In this document: piece by piece, positions 10,914 to 21,528 of the stretch
How the letters are laid out: each line of letters begins with the position of its first letter
Position numbering within the stretch: position 1 is the first letter of the stretch
DNA from: Aspidapion aeneum
Lineage: Eukaryota; Arthropoda; Insecta; Coleoptera; Brentidae
Direction: 5' to 3'
Assembly: GCA_963576565.1 (NCBI GenBank)
Contig: OY755047.1
Coordinates: 36,547,851-36,611,850, forward strand
Length of the DNA stretch: 64,000 nucleotides
The notes under the pieces: model-generated
Seen by the model: only the letters and a program-made list of their open reading frames with translations
Databases searched by the model: none
What the model was told of the DNA's origin: nothing
Position numbers and translations under genes: made by a program

Positions 10914-12017
10914 ATCCTAACCGTCATTCAAAAAATGTACAGAGTATCCCAAACTTTGGTAGTTTTAATACTTCTAGGTCTAGGGGATATGCAAATCATC
11001 AGAGCTTCATATTTTTAAACTTTGGCATCCGTATTTGAGAATATAACCTTAAAATGTTAATATGTCTATTCAGACGCCGACACTGGTAAATCGATAGCTG
11101 TACTCGATGTATCAAGACTAAATATACGTATGTCGTGTTTCATACAGCGTTGTTATACACTTTCTTAAAAATATTTCTCTTTTTTCTAACTTATAGGCGC
11201 ATGTTGCAGTAAAAGCGAATTGTTTTTATGAATGAATTTTTATCGTTGTTCCGGGTCTTTTGGTCTGAGTTGGTCTCCTAATATGTTAATAATTAATACT
11301 ATTTACCTACCTACTAAATAAATATTTAAAAAATTAAAATAAAATATAAGAAAAATGTTTTTATTTATATTATGGGCGATTCTTATTTTTTAAGTTATAA
11401 CAGAATTCACCTCGAATTTTGTTGCGCTTATAGCAGTTTAACACATAATCAAACTAACTAAAGTTTATAATTTTATACTTTCTTCTGAAAAAACTAAAAT
11501 CTTAAGCATATTGAAGTGAGGTAAGTGAGTGGCAGAATAGATTTGTCCTGTAAATGTCACTTATGCCCCGCTACCTTCTTCTTTCACTTTTCAAAATATA
11601 GTACTAATTTTATTAACATTAACAAAATATTTTACTTGTGTTTTTCTTGTAGTTTTAAACTTTTTTTTATTTTTTAGTAATGGGAGCACAAACATAGAAA
11701 CTTTTGACTAGGTACACAAGTGACTCAGAACCTGGATACAAAATGTATATTTTTTTAGATGCAAATAACTTGATGTTTTTAGTAAGGTTTAGTAATTCCT
11801 ACACTCCAAAAACATGTTTAAAATAATTATATCTTATGCTGTTTTATTTTATAAAAAAATTACATTGTTCTTAAAAAAATTATACTGAAGACAGAGACGC
11901 CACAAACTATAACTGATTACATTTAGTCTGCCTCAGATTAATTTCTTTAGTGATTTTCGAACAACAAGATCATACGTGAGTACTAATCATGGGGATATGA
12001 TTTTAAACAAATGAGAA
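10914..12017. other. Polinton core, left part without a recognisable gene
   Basis: AT-rich, with only short open frames. The missing N-terminal half of the ATPase would be expected at its right end, but I cannot read a Walker A motif. No polymerase B or protease motif was found. Confidence 0.45.
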
Positions 12018-12581
12018 TTGCTTCACAATAATATCGGGCACTTCCGAAGGCTACAATTTAGACAATGTGTCCAGCAAACCTGGAAACCATATTTAAATAG
12101 TAAAATTCTTCTCCCCAAATTTTCGGTATCCTCATGTTTTAAGACATTATTCTACATTAAAGAAATAGGGTACTACGCTTACAACAGTAGCGAAAATATA
12201 ATTCCTCCATCAGAAGCAAATCCGTTTTCCATTTTTATATTTGATGACGTAGCCTGCGATAAACAAGATGTGATGCGTGACTACTTTAGTATGGGTCGAC
12301 ATAATAATATTGACAGTTTCTATCTCTCTCAAACATATGCAAAAATACCTAAACATTTAATAAGAGACAATGCCAACGTTTTAATTTTATTCAAACAAGA
12401 TTTACTAAATGTAAAACATATATACACCAACCATATTGGCACTGATATGACATTTGATGAATTTCAAAAGATGTGTGCATACTGCTGGAAAAAACCGTAT
12501 GATTTTTTGACAATTTTTAAAGATTGTGATATTGATAAGGGAAGATATCGGTATCGTTTTGATAACTTTATATATCTTTAG
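12018..12581 (+). pseudogene. Polinton packaging ATPase (FtsK/HerA, A32-like), N-truncated
   Basis: The 187-residue frame holds the C-terminal half of the Polinton genome-packaging ATPase. PFSIFIFDDVACDKQDVMRD contains the Walker B strand (hydrophobic run then DD). It is followed by YFSMGRHNNIDSFYLSQTYA, whose Gln-Thr lies at the sensor position, then KIPKHLIRDNANVLILFKQD. This order is typical of the family, which drives DNA packaging in adenovirus- and virophage-related elements. The first ~60 residues do not resemble the ATPase fold, and no Walker A P-loop (GxxGxGKS/T) is present. The likely start is therefore an accident of truncation or frameshift, and the product should be inactive. It is followed after 60 bp by the next gene on the same strand. 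Confidence 0.8.
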
Positions 12582-12641
12582 ATTCAAATACTGCTTAGTG
12601 TTAATAGTTTTAACACACTTGTAGAGATAACATAGATAAAA

Positions 12642-13856
12642 ATGTCAGAAGAAAATATAAAAATTGTTAGTGGTGGTGAAAAAAACTTAAAGAAACAATT
12701 AATTTCTAAAAGAAAAATAATACGTGAGAAATTAAATTTGTTAAAACAGAGTCAGATTTCACAGGCTAACCTATTTCAACCCATTACAAAACACTTGGAA
12801 AATATTGAATCTAGTTTAACCGATAAAAAGCCTCCGAAACTGGTCAATATACCTTCATTATCACCCAGATTGACAACTCCTCAAAAAATCAAGCAAGAAA
12901 ACGAAAAACAACAACAAGAAAAACAGGAAAAACTTGAAGATCTGCAAACGTCATCGCTTTTTCATAAGAATTTTGATAATAACAGAGCAGAAGAAGATGA
13001 AAATTAGATGCATGAACCAAGTGTTTACATGCAAGACTTATTCCAGTCAACTCCTCGAAATCCAAATCCTATAACACCGACAACCGAAAAGAGAGCTAAA
13101 CGAAAATTAAATTTTTCTTTAAGTGCTAAAAAGCTAAATAAGCCCACCACAAGTGGTTACTTTTTGAGAAAAGCAGTGTTAAAAGATGCAGCAGAGAACT
13201 TTACACAGAATGAGGCCAAAAAGCAAGAAGAGTTTGAAAACGGACGACTTAGAGACTTGATGAATAAATCTGAGAATGATTACTACAGTCAGTTTCATCC
13301 TTCACTTGCAAGCTATATTAAAGAATTTTTAGATGATCCATCCACCGTACCTTCTGATCCACAAAATTATTTTTCCAAGTTTCGTGTAAGGCGAGATGAT
13401 ATTGACAATTTTTATATTGGTGATTCGAAAATTGATTTTGATGGAGCTGATTTAATTATAAAAGGTAAACGCTATAAAGGTACACATGGTTTGTACAAAT
13501 TACTCTTTCGAAAAAATATGCCTACAAAGTATACCCAAGATGATGCAGACGCCTTTAGAGACATCATTGAACACACCTATGCAAACAGAAAACATCATAA
13601 GGCCTCTGGAGATGTGATCACCGATAGCTACTCAACAAAATTTAAGAAACTGTTTAGTGACACATATAAAGGTGGAGATCTAAAGGAGGAAATGGAGTAC
13701 TCCAATAGTCCTATAGAGTATGTGTACTGGGATGATCTTAATGAACTTGTACAACGGTTACGTTTATTATTAGCATCTCAGACAGCTGGCAACACAGGTC
13801 ACACAAACGAAATCTACTCTATAGTTGAGGAGCTGCAAGAAGCCAATATTATTTAG
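12642..13856 (+). pseudogene. Polinton-associated hypothetical protein split by an in-frame TAG
   Basis: Two frames, 12642-13007 (121 aa) and 13008-13856 (282 aa), share one reading phase and are separated only by TAG at 13005-13007, with ATG following directly. The first part is a charged coiled-coil-like segment rich in Lys, Gln and Glu. The second has a conserved core with DDIDNFYIGDSKIDFDGADL and GKRYKGTHGLYKLLFRKN, and ends with DDLNELVQRLRLLLASQTAG plus NEIYSIVEELQEANII. That ending is a recurring arthropod Maverick-associated signature, which I believe is catalogued as DUF8207. Related proteins are single ORFs, so one nonsense change seems to have split this one. Function is unknown. 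It lies between the ATPase and the integrase. Confidence 0.75.
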
Positions 13857-13863
13857 AACAGAG

Positions 13864-14800
13864 ATGGTTAATAATTTTATTACAGATGTTAAGCAACAAG
13901 TAGTTAATGAAATACACAAATCGGCTAGAATTAATTTTTTACGACGTAGAGTGATTGAAATCACTAAATGATCTATTTCAAGCAGATCTTGTGGAGATGA
14001 TACCGTACGCAAACGAAAACAAAGGTTTTAAATACATTTTAGTGGTTATTAACTGTTTCTCGAAATATGTTTGGGCCTATCCATTAAAAACAAAAACTGG
14101 GGAAGAAGTGTCGAAAGCTATGGAAAAAGTGCTTAAAGAACAGGTACCACTTCATCTTCAAACCGATCATGGGAAAGAGTTTTACAATTCGACGATAGAA
14201 AAACTGTTGAAAAGATACAAGGTCAAACACTATAGTTCATTTAGTGAAAAAAAGGCTCAAATTGTTGAGAGGGTAAACCGAACCCTTAAAAACCTAATGT
14301 GGAAAGAATTTAACTATCAAGGATCTTACAAATGGTACGATATCCTACCAAAGATTGTTCAAATTTATAACAATAGGAAACATCGAACTATAGGGATGAA
14401 ACCCTCAGAGGTGCGACAAAAACATGAAAAACTATTGCTCAAAACGGTCTATAATCATATAAAGATGACATTTAAACCAAAATACAAGGTTGGTGACCAT
14501 GTTCGCATTTCAAAACTACGAGGTGTGTTTGATAAGAAATACATGCCAAATTGGTCTACTGAAATTTTTATTGTTAAGAAAATTCAGCTCACCAACCCAG
14601 TAACATACCTATTGGAGGATGCTAGTAAAAATGAAATTAAGGGAGGATTCTATGAGCTTCAGCTACAAAAAGTAAAATATCCTGATATATATTTAGTAGA
14701 AAAAGTTTTAAAACGTGCCAAAAATAAGGTGTTTGTAAAGTGGTTAGGATTTGATAATAAACATAATAGCTGGATAGATAATAAAAGTAATGTTGCTTAG
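13864..14800 (+). pseudogene. Polinton rve integrase with chromodomain, frameshifted
   Basis: The N-terminal part starts at ATG 13864 (MVNNFITDVKQQ...) and runs to a TGA at 13967-13969. The catalytic core continues in the +1-shifted frame from about 13955 to 14800. In the second frame I see FQADLVEM (first catalytic Asp), LQTDHGKEF (second Asp), and IVERVNRTLK (Glu), the DDE triad of retroviral-type integrases. YNNRKHRTIGMKPSEV follows. At the C-terminus, VEKVLKRAKNKVFVKWLGF and an adjacent Trp form a chromodomain, which in related elements binds chromatin and guides insertion. Only one shift separates the two parts. The catalytic frame has no in-frame ATG before the first Asp, so an active enzyme is unlikely. 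AATAAA lies just after the stop. Confidence 0.85.
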
Positions 14801-14930
14801 TACTAAATAAAGAAAAACATATAAAACTTATTGGTGTATTTTATTTACTAATTTTCTTAAAATATAATTACATTTAGAATACATATTTAATGGGAACAAC
14901 CATCCTCTAATTATAGCAGTTACTAAATAA

Positions 14931-15491
14931 CTAAAATGAGCCACCCATTGATGATATTCCAAAATTTGATGGGTTATTATACAGCTTTGAAGTACCATTT
15001 AACTGTTTCTTCCCATTTCGAATATTAGTTGACTCTTCCATTTGCTCCTCTTCATAAATTCTCCCCTCTTCGGGTTTAATATGTTTTTGACGCATCTCTT
15101 CAAAAAACTCTGGAGAGAGATGTGTTTGATACTTTAATAAGTATTCCCAGTCGATGCGTCCTTCATTTTCTCTTATAAAATTTTCAGACATCCGTTGATA
15201 ACGACAAAGAAAAGGCCAATAGAGTTCGCTTTTAAACATATGCATAAAAGCTTCGCTTAAATTTTGATATCTAGACACATTGGGCCAATGCATCTTATTA
15301 ATATAGGTCGCCATAAACATATCAGATAATCTTTGTTTGCGACAAATTACTTCCCAGTTCACATGGTCACAAAACCATCCAATAAAGTCCTCTGTAATAA
15401 CTGGTGACGCAGAGATCTCATCCCACACTTTATTAATACTATTATTTTCAACCATCTTTAAAAGCGTTCTTTCTGAAAGTAAGAGTTTCAA
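14931..15491 (-). CDS. Polinton hypothetical protein with W...Q.LSE.F repeats
   Basis: This is an intact 186-residue frame on the strand opposite to ATPase and integrase, convergent with the integrase. Residues 36-130 contain four tandem units of 23-24 residues. Each has the plan F-(I/M)-x7-8-W-x4-(R/K)-x-Q-x-(L/M)-S-(E/D)-x, and units start at about Phe36, Phe59, Phe82 and Phe105. Representative pieces are WEVICRKQRLSDMF, WPNVSRYQNLSEAF and WPFLCRYQRMSENF. Repeats of this type are known from large DNA viruses and virus-like transposons, where their job is unclear. The C-terminal 50 residues are acidic and Asn/Ser-rich, ending SSMGGSF. There is no signal peptide. It is one of the few undamaged genes of the element. 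Confidence 0.65.
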   Translation of the reverse strand: MKLLLSERTLLKMVENNSINKVWDEISASPVITEDFIGWFCDHVNWEVICRKQRLSDMFMATYINKMHWPNVSRYQNLSEAFMHMFKSELYWPFLCRYQRMSENFIRENEGRIDWEYLLKYQTHLSPEFFEEMRQKHIKPEEGRIYEEEQMEESTNIRNGKKQLNGTSKLYNNPSNFGISSMGGSF

Positions 15492-15553
15492 CTTATAAAG
15501 CCCTCTATTTATAGGTTGAAGTAAAAGTAACCTTTGACCTTTGATACTTCCCT

Positions 15554-15727
15554 TTAACCACGATAGCCTTGTTGAATATATTTCTTAACTTCTTCGTTTT
15601 TCTTCTGTTCACAAGAGCTGTGTTTTGTTACAATCCAATCAGCAGGTCGATGTGGATTTCCTTTGGTACAATAGATGCAACGGGGTTTTTTTATTCTTGG
15701 TTTAATCCATTCATAGGTTGGTAACAT
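15554..15727 (-). CDS. Small Cys protein of the Polinton, 57 aa
   Basis: A short frame starts with ATG at 15727 and ends with TAA at 15554. It reads MLPTYEWIKP..., then CIYCTKGNPHRPADW with a CxxC pair, His, and further SSCEQKK with another Cys. Such a Cys/His pattern could bind one zinc ion. It lies about 60 bp upstream of the repeat-protein gene on the same strand, with AT-rich spacing, and just inside the right inverted repeat. It is too short for a confident family call, but the codon pattern and position make a real gene plausible. Confidence 0.5.
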   Translation of the reverse strand: MLPTYEWIKPRIKKPRCIYCTKGNPHRPADWIVTKHSSCEQKKNEEVKKYIQQGYRG

Positions 15728-16100
15728 TTTATTTGGTTGACTTAAAAGAAAAAAAAAACACCAAGTTTTGATGATCTACACTGTTCAACGGTTGACTATA
15801 AAATAACCAACGCAGTAAGTTCAATCGTTTTAGCATATATGAAATAATCCTTTATCTACATCTATAGTTTTAGATAAATCTAAAAAATGTACTATATTGG
15901 TATGTGCTAAAAAAAGTCACACTAAATTATTCTCAAAATGTCTTTGATTTATTTGTACTTATGATTTTGATTTGAAAGGTGTTTGAAGGTCAAGCAGTTT
16001 CAAAAGATTTACCTGAGAAACGAAATTTCTGAACGCTTTTGTTCAGTTTTGTTGTATAAGTGACTCCCGCATCATTTTAATAATATCTTTTAAATGTTCT

Positions 16101-16304
16101 TTGACTTTAAAAATAACATCAAAACAACTTAAAACTACCAAAAATTTTTTTCAACGTCGCATTTTACCATTCAGAATTTATAGGCAGATCTTACCAGATT
16201 CAGTCTTCAGTTTTATCTCTTTCTCTACAATTGGTTTAAAAAAGGCTTGCTATATTTGGTGTTATTTGATCATTATAAGGGTTTCTTCAGAAGCACTGTT
16301 TTAG
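16101..16304 (+). CDS. Possible 67-aa ORF, inverted-repeat copy 2
   Basis: Mirror of 10490-10693, with one Ser-to-Tyr difference. Same doubts about coding status. Confidence 0.25.
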   Translation: MTLKITSKQLKTTKNFFQRRILPFRIYRQILPDSVFSFISFSTIGLKKACYIWCYLIIIRVSSEALF

Positions 16305-17454
16305 TTTTCCCTCGCATTGACTTTAAAAAGAAAAATAAAGGTTAGAGGAGAATACAATTTTGGTGATTCTTAAAGACAAAGGAAATTGAGTTATCGATGG
16401 GTCAAACAAAGATTTTAAACTTTTTTACCAAGTAAGTACGATTTTTAAAATAAATTTTGAAGTTTTTTTTTTATCTGCTAGTCTTCTCCTATAGTCTATG
16501 GTATAAATAAAGAAAAAATAAATCAAAAACAGTTGTTTAATAAAGAAACACTGGTTTGTTACCAAATGCCAAATATTGTTCAATAAAGAAACACTTGTTT
16601 GTATATGATATTTTAATTCTGTTTTTCGCTTTATTATATATACAAAATGATTTTAAAAAATATAACACTATCTACGAGAAACATGTCCATATATTTTTTT
16701 AACATTTGATAGATTGTTGTTCTATCTGCAAGCGCGTGCACAATAAAAAAAAGAATTTCTCGAATCGTTTCGTTTAAGCCTTTGTTTGTGTGTTTTTCCC
16801 ATAGATACTAAAATTAATAAGTATTTTGATGCAGTTTTAGTTATTCTGAAATATTAACATTCAATACGTTTGCAATATTCTTGTTGACGATCATTACAAC
16901 AATGAAAAATTAAAAATTGTAATTTTTATCAAATACATATTACGACAATTGCGTCACACCATATAAATAACCAACTGTATTACATAATATTGCATCATAT
17001 TACGTGGTCTAGTGGTTATTGCTAATTCGATAACACAGAAACATGTGAGGGGTCATAAGGTTATCTGTTTTTTAACAAACAGAGACAATAATTATTATTA
17101 TTATTATTATTAATCAACTAACGCCTGTTTTACATTCAAACATACCAGGCTAAGCTAATGAGGTCTTTTTGTTGGCTAATCTGCCAATTTTAAACCGTGT
17201 TAGATAACAACACAATAATAGGTACACATTATTTCTTGGGTCCTTCAAACTTGAACAACAGCCACGGATTACGTCACATAATAGGTAGGTGATGCAATAC
17301 AAACACATATCACTATTATATCATGCATTGGTCACGTGGTGTTAAACACCACAAACAACTTTTGCCTTAATATCTTTTTAACCAACACTTCATTCATTCG
17401 TTCAGCCAGAGCTATAACAGTTAGATCATAAATTAAAATTTAGAACACAGTAAG

Positions 17455-17775
17455 ATGGACTTTCAATATAATTATTGGTCAACTAAAATTGACTTTGAAC
17501 TAGAAGGACTTTTAGAAGAGAAAAGTTATGAAAATATTTATAAATGGTTAGCAGAATGGATATCTTTTGGGTTTGATTCATGCAGGTACATCATTGAGGA
17601 AAAACTACCAACATTATACCCATTATTACCTACAATATGGAAACGTAAATTAACAGATGCAGCGCTGGAATATTCGAAAATATATCCAAACTATGACGTG
17701 AAAAAACATCTTCAATCAATTATTTTTAAATTTGATGGTCGAGATGAGTGTGGTTTATATGATATATATGAATAA
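17455..17775 (+). CDS. Hypothetical 106-aa protein, inverted-repeat copy 2
   Basis: This frame is identical in protein sequence to 6571-6891 and reads outward toward the right terminus. GAATAAAAAT at the stop gives a poly(A) signal overlapping the stop codon. Two identical gene copies per element are a direct result of placement in the terminal repeats. Function unknown. Confidence 0.55.
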   Translation: MDFQYNYWSTKIDFELEGLLEEKSYENIYKWLAEWISFGFDSCRYIIEEKLPTLYPLLPTIWKRKLTDAALEYSKIYPNYDVKKHLQSIIFKFDGRDECGLYDIYE

Positions 17776-18501
17776 AAATATATAATTAAAACATACTTTG
17801 AGTTTTTTATTTTAGAATTATTTACTTTGAGACATCCTGTACAGCATAAGTAACCAGCTGTATTAAATAAAACAGGAACGTGTGTGGGGTCACTAAGGTT
17901 ATAAACAATGCATACACAATGATAATAGATACACAGACAATCCCGATTCATTTTAACAAATTGGGGTCACTAAGGTTAGAAACAATGCATACACAATGAT
18001 AATAGATACACAGACAATCCCGATTCATTTTAACAAATATTTCTAGAAATTATTTCATTTTTTAACCAACAATTACCTAGCTAAGGCCTTTTTCACATTA
18101 GGACTTACCTAGCTCAGGCTAAGCGAGTGAAGTGGCTATCTTACTGGCTGGCACCTAACTCATTGCCAATAGGGCCTTTCAACAGCCAAGGCCTTACCTA
18201 GACCAGGCGAAGCTAGTGAAGTAGCTAGCTTACTAAAAAAACCACCTCATTTTACCTACTCCCTCATTGACCAATAGGGCCTTTCAACAGCCCAGGCTAA
18301 GCAAGTGAAGCGGCTAGCTAACTCATTGCCCAATAAGGCCTTTCAACAGCCTCTGGTTGTTACGTCATTGCTGACAGCTTCTTGTACGCTTCTTTTGCCC
18401 GAAGGTCATACCAAGTTCACTTCTTCAGCAGCAGGTCATCCACTTCGGAGAAGTGGATGGCATGTTACCATTTGAATTAGAACCCGCACAACTACACTAC
18501 T

Positions 18502-18507
18502 AAGGAG
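18502..18507. repeat. Target site duplication AAGGAG, right
   Basis: Exact repeat of 5849-5854, directly after the Polinton's right terminus. Confidence 0.9.
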
Positions 18508-19268
18508 TACTCCCTCAAAAGCGGGTGAAAGTCAAACTGCGCATGTGATTTCATTTGATTTTCGCATGTCTATTGGTCCTCGCTCGAATTTCGAGGTGTA
18601 CTCGCTCGGGGAGATTTCAAGAATAACGACACGCGTGGTGTACACCATTATTGGCTTATTGCACGGATCACCTAACAAAGGTGATCCGTGCTTATTGTGC
18701 ACAGTTCCAAAAGTTTAAAATAATAAAAACAAAACTTAAACCAATTATTTAAATTTTTCTATAGATAGCAAAAAAGTGTCTGACAACTTTACATATTTTT
18801 TGCTTTAACATATTAAGCGCTTCAGTGGTCACTGGTCAGTGATATAAGAAACCACAAACTCCGATAAAAGTGATAGCACCTTTAATTTGCTAAAGTGATA
18901 TGCAGGTGAACTCTTTTACTTTCACCGATTTAAATTTTTGGAAAGGACACTGACCATCATAGTAGAATGTTACGTAAAATTGTAACGGTTATAATATCAG
19001 AAAAATGTATTATATACTGTGTCAATGGGGTCGCCATAAAAAATTAAATTGTTTATTGCTTGCTGCAATTGTCTTTTATTAGTTCGAAAAACTGGAATTT
19101 TATCCAATTCATTTAAGAGTTTGTTAACAAGGGCGTATCCATGGGAGAGCAAGGGGACAGCTGCCCTCCTCTTTCTTACCCGATTTTTAAAAATAAGGCA
19201 ATGAAATTCAAATAGAACCTCACTAACCCCTCAACACACCCCTTATTTCCAACCTCCGCAAGAATAAG
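18508..19268. other. Non-coding flank with one perfect hairpin
   Basis: At 18661-18691, GCACGGATCACCT and its exact inverse AGGTGATCCGTGC surround AACAA. No gene seen otherwise. At about 19130 the text GGGCGTATCCATGGG resembles a terminus of a short DNA element, but I could not find its partner. Confidence 0.5.
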
Positions 19269-19276
19269 GAACCTCT

Positions 19277-19446
19277 CAGTGGCGTATATAAGGTGGGGGG
19301 GGCCGGCCCCCCCCCCGAAGCTAAGATTTTTTAGATATTTACCCCATATTTCCTGAATACAAACATAAAATACGGCCTCATGGGGTCTTGGCCCCCCCCA
19401 AACTGCCTCGGGCCCACCCCGAAACTTTTTTCTATATACGCCACTG
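19277..19446. mobile_element. hAT-like MITE, 170 bp, with 8-bp target duplication
   Basis: Perfect 14-bp terminal inverted repeats (CAGTGGCGTATATA) enclose G-run and C-run rich sequence. The element is flanked on both sides by GAACCTCT (19269-19276 and 19447-19454). An 8-bp duplication and CAG...CTG ends fit non-autonomous hAT elements. Confidence 0.9.
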
Positions 19447-19454
19447 GAACCTCT

Positions 19455-20604
19455 AATAGAATAAACTTTTTAAATCAAAGTATTTGTTTCGATAGGATAA
19501 GCTATCATCAGAGTTATGTGCTAAAAGAAAGAATACGTTATCTGAGTAACATTATGAAACAAGAAGAGAGCAAAACGTTAGTAATCTATAAATAACTGCG
19601 TTACTACGTTATCTATTATAGGTTATATTTGTAATACTTAAGGTCCAATTTATTTAGGTGTACAATTTTCAGGCAAAAACAAAAACTCTTCGTCAGAACG
19701 TTAATGGGTAAATTTATTTTGAAACAGTATTTTTCTGAAACAAGAACACTGATAACGTTATTAGAGAGGAACCGTTATTACCATCAACAGAAATTATTAT
19801 TGAAGGCCTAATAAATACGGTTTATTAACAAATGCTTAACAAAATATTAGAGTAGGTATTTAAATTATTTAAACATATTTGCCTCGAAAAACGAAAAATT
19901 ATAACGCCAGATTTATCAAAACTACTTTTTTCTCTATCTGCATCATTAAACACCTCGAAGGACATTGGGCTGAATGAGCAAAACAATAACAAAATAAAAA
20001 GGTTTTGGTCTTATTTTGGTAAAAAAATATGTTTTAAACTACATAAATGGAAATCTCAAAACCAAACTACTGATTAAATATAATTCCTCTATCAAAATTT
20101 CTCAACAGACATCGATTCTACAAGACGATGGTGATCATTGCATCGGAAATTTAAAAGAACTTGTTTGGTAGCATCCAGATCTTATAAAAGCCGGACCTAA
20201 CCGAAATTGTTTTTCTATGATAGTATCATACTGTTTGATTTTATCGATTATCTCATCAATGAGATTAAGATTCCTCTCAGAGCTGTTATAATTGTCAAAG
20301 ATTATATTATTAAACAAGGCCAACACAAAAATAGTATTAAATAAAGCATATTATCCTTTCTAAACCACTAGGTGGAGCTTACAGAAAAAGAAGGTTACTT
20401 GGTTACCTTTAACCAATAAGGAAATGTTTAAATAGTTTTAGTTTAATAATTTATAATGTTTTGAAAAGTGAAATTAGATTATTGCCACACACACCTATTA
20501 GAGGAAGACCGTTAATTTATAGAAGACGTCCATTTAAATTTATTATCAATAATAATCTCTTATGCAATGTCTAAAAATACTTTAATTGCTACGGTCACAT
20601 CCGG
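19455..20604. other. No recognisable feature
   Basis: AT-rich non-coding sequence. I see no gene, repeat unit or splice-supported exon. Confidence 0.4.
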
Positions 20605-20947
20605 ATGCAATAATTTTACTTTTTAGAACAGGAAAATTGCAGTAACTTTAAAAAGCCCGAAACATTTTTGGAACATGGTTAAGCATGGTAAAGATTCTGG
20701 CAAAGTAAATAGCAATATAGTAGTATGAAGAGGGAGACCTTAGGCCTGTCACGTAGGACTCTTCACGGATTCTTTTGCCTAGCACCTATCTTTGAGTGTC
20801 GTCTTGTCGAAGTTGCCGTCCTTTTAATGCTGTTAAGAATATAAACCTACTAAACTAAGTCCTTTAGTACCAACTTGTTGAAGTATCTTTTCACTTTTTT
20901 TTATGTCCTTCACATTCACGGTTCCTAGAATAGACCGGTATTCGGAT

Positions 20948-21000
<53 letters not shown>

Positions 21001-21012
21001 AATACTCTTCAC

Positions 21013-21092
<80 letters not shown>

Positions 21093-21104
21093 GTGAAGAG
21101 TATT

Positions 21105-21190
<86 letters not shown>

Positions 21191-21528
21191 ATCCGAATAC
21201 CGGTCTATTCTAGGAACCGTGAATGTGAAGGACATAAAAAAAAGTGAAAAGATACTTCAACAAGTTGGTACTAAAGGACTTAGTTTAGTAGGTTTATATT
21301 CTTAACAGCATTAAAAGGACGGCAACTTCGACAAGACGACACTCAAAGATAGGTGCTAGGCAAAAGAATCCGTGAAGAGTCCTACGTGACAGGCCTAAGG
21401 TCTCCCTCTTCATACTACTATATTGCTATTTACTTTGCCAGAATCTTTACCATGCTTAACCATGTTCCAAAAATGTTTCGGGCTTTTTAAAGTTCCTGCA
21501 ATTTTCCTGTTCTAAAAAGTAAAATTAT

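Larger units (their letters stand above)
5855..18501 (+). mobile_element. Maverick/Polinton DNA transposon, reduced, 12.6 kb
   Basis: The element begins AGTAGTGTAGTTGTGCGGG and ends with the exact inverse, CCCGCACAACTACACTACT. It is flanked by AAGGAG on both sides. Long inverted repeats (5855-10913 and 15881-18501) enclose a 5-kb core. On the plus strand the core holds an FtsK/A32-type ATPase remnant, a split hypothetical protein and an rve integrase with chromodomain. On the minus strand it holds a repeat protein and a small Cys protein. I find no protein-primed DNA polymerase B, Maverick protease or capsid genes, so the copy cannot be autonomous. The arms are almost identical where they align, which suggests a fairly recent insertion or arm homogenisation. 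Confidence 0.93.
15881..18501. repeat. Right terminal inverted repeat of the Polinton (2.62 kb)
   Basis: It mirrors the left arm but lacks about 2.4 kb corresponding to 7576-10052. At the junction (about 16743-16780) the right arm keeps a short piece, ACGATTCGAGAAATTC plus a T run. It matches left-arm 8251-8279, so two deletions flank a ~28-bp relic. Near the terminus it carries CATCCACTTC...GAAGTGGATG, a small palindrome incomplete in the left arm. Confidence 0.9.

Noticed and set aside
20891..21305. Frames of 70-114 codons reading IYIYIY on both strands
   Set aside because: They translate the (TA)n repeats of the palindrome and are mirror images of each other.
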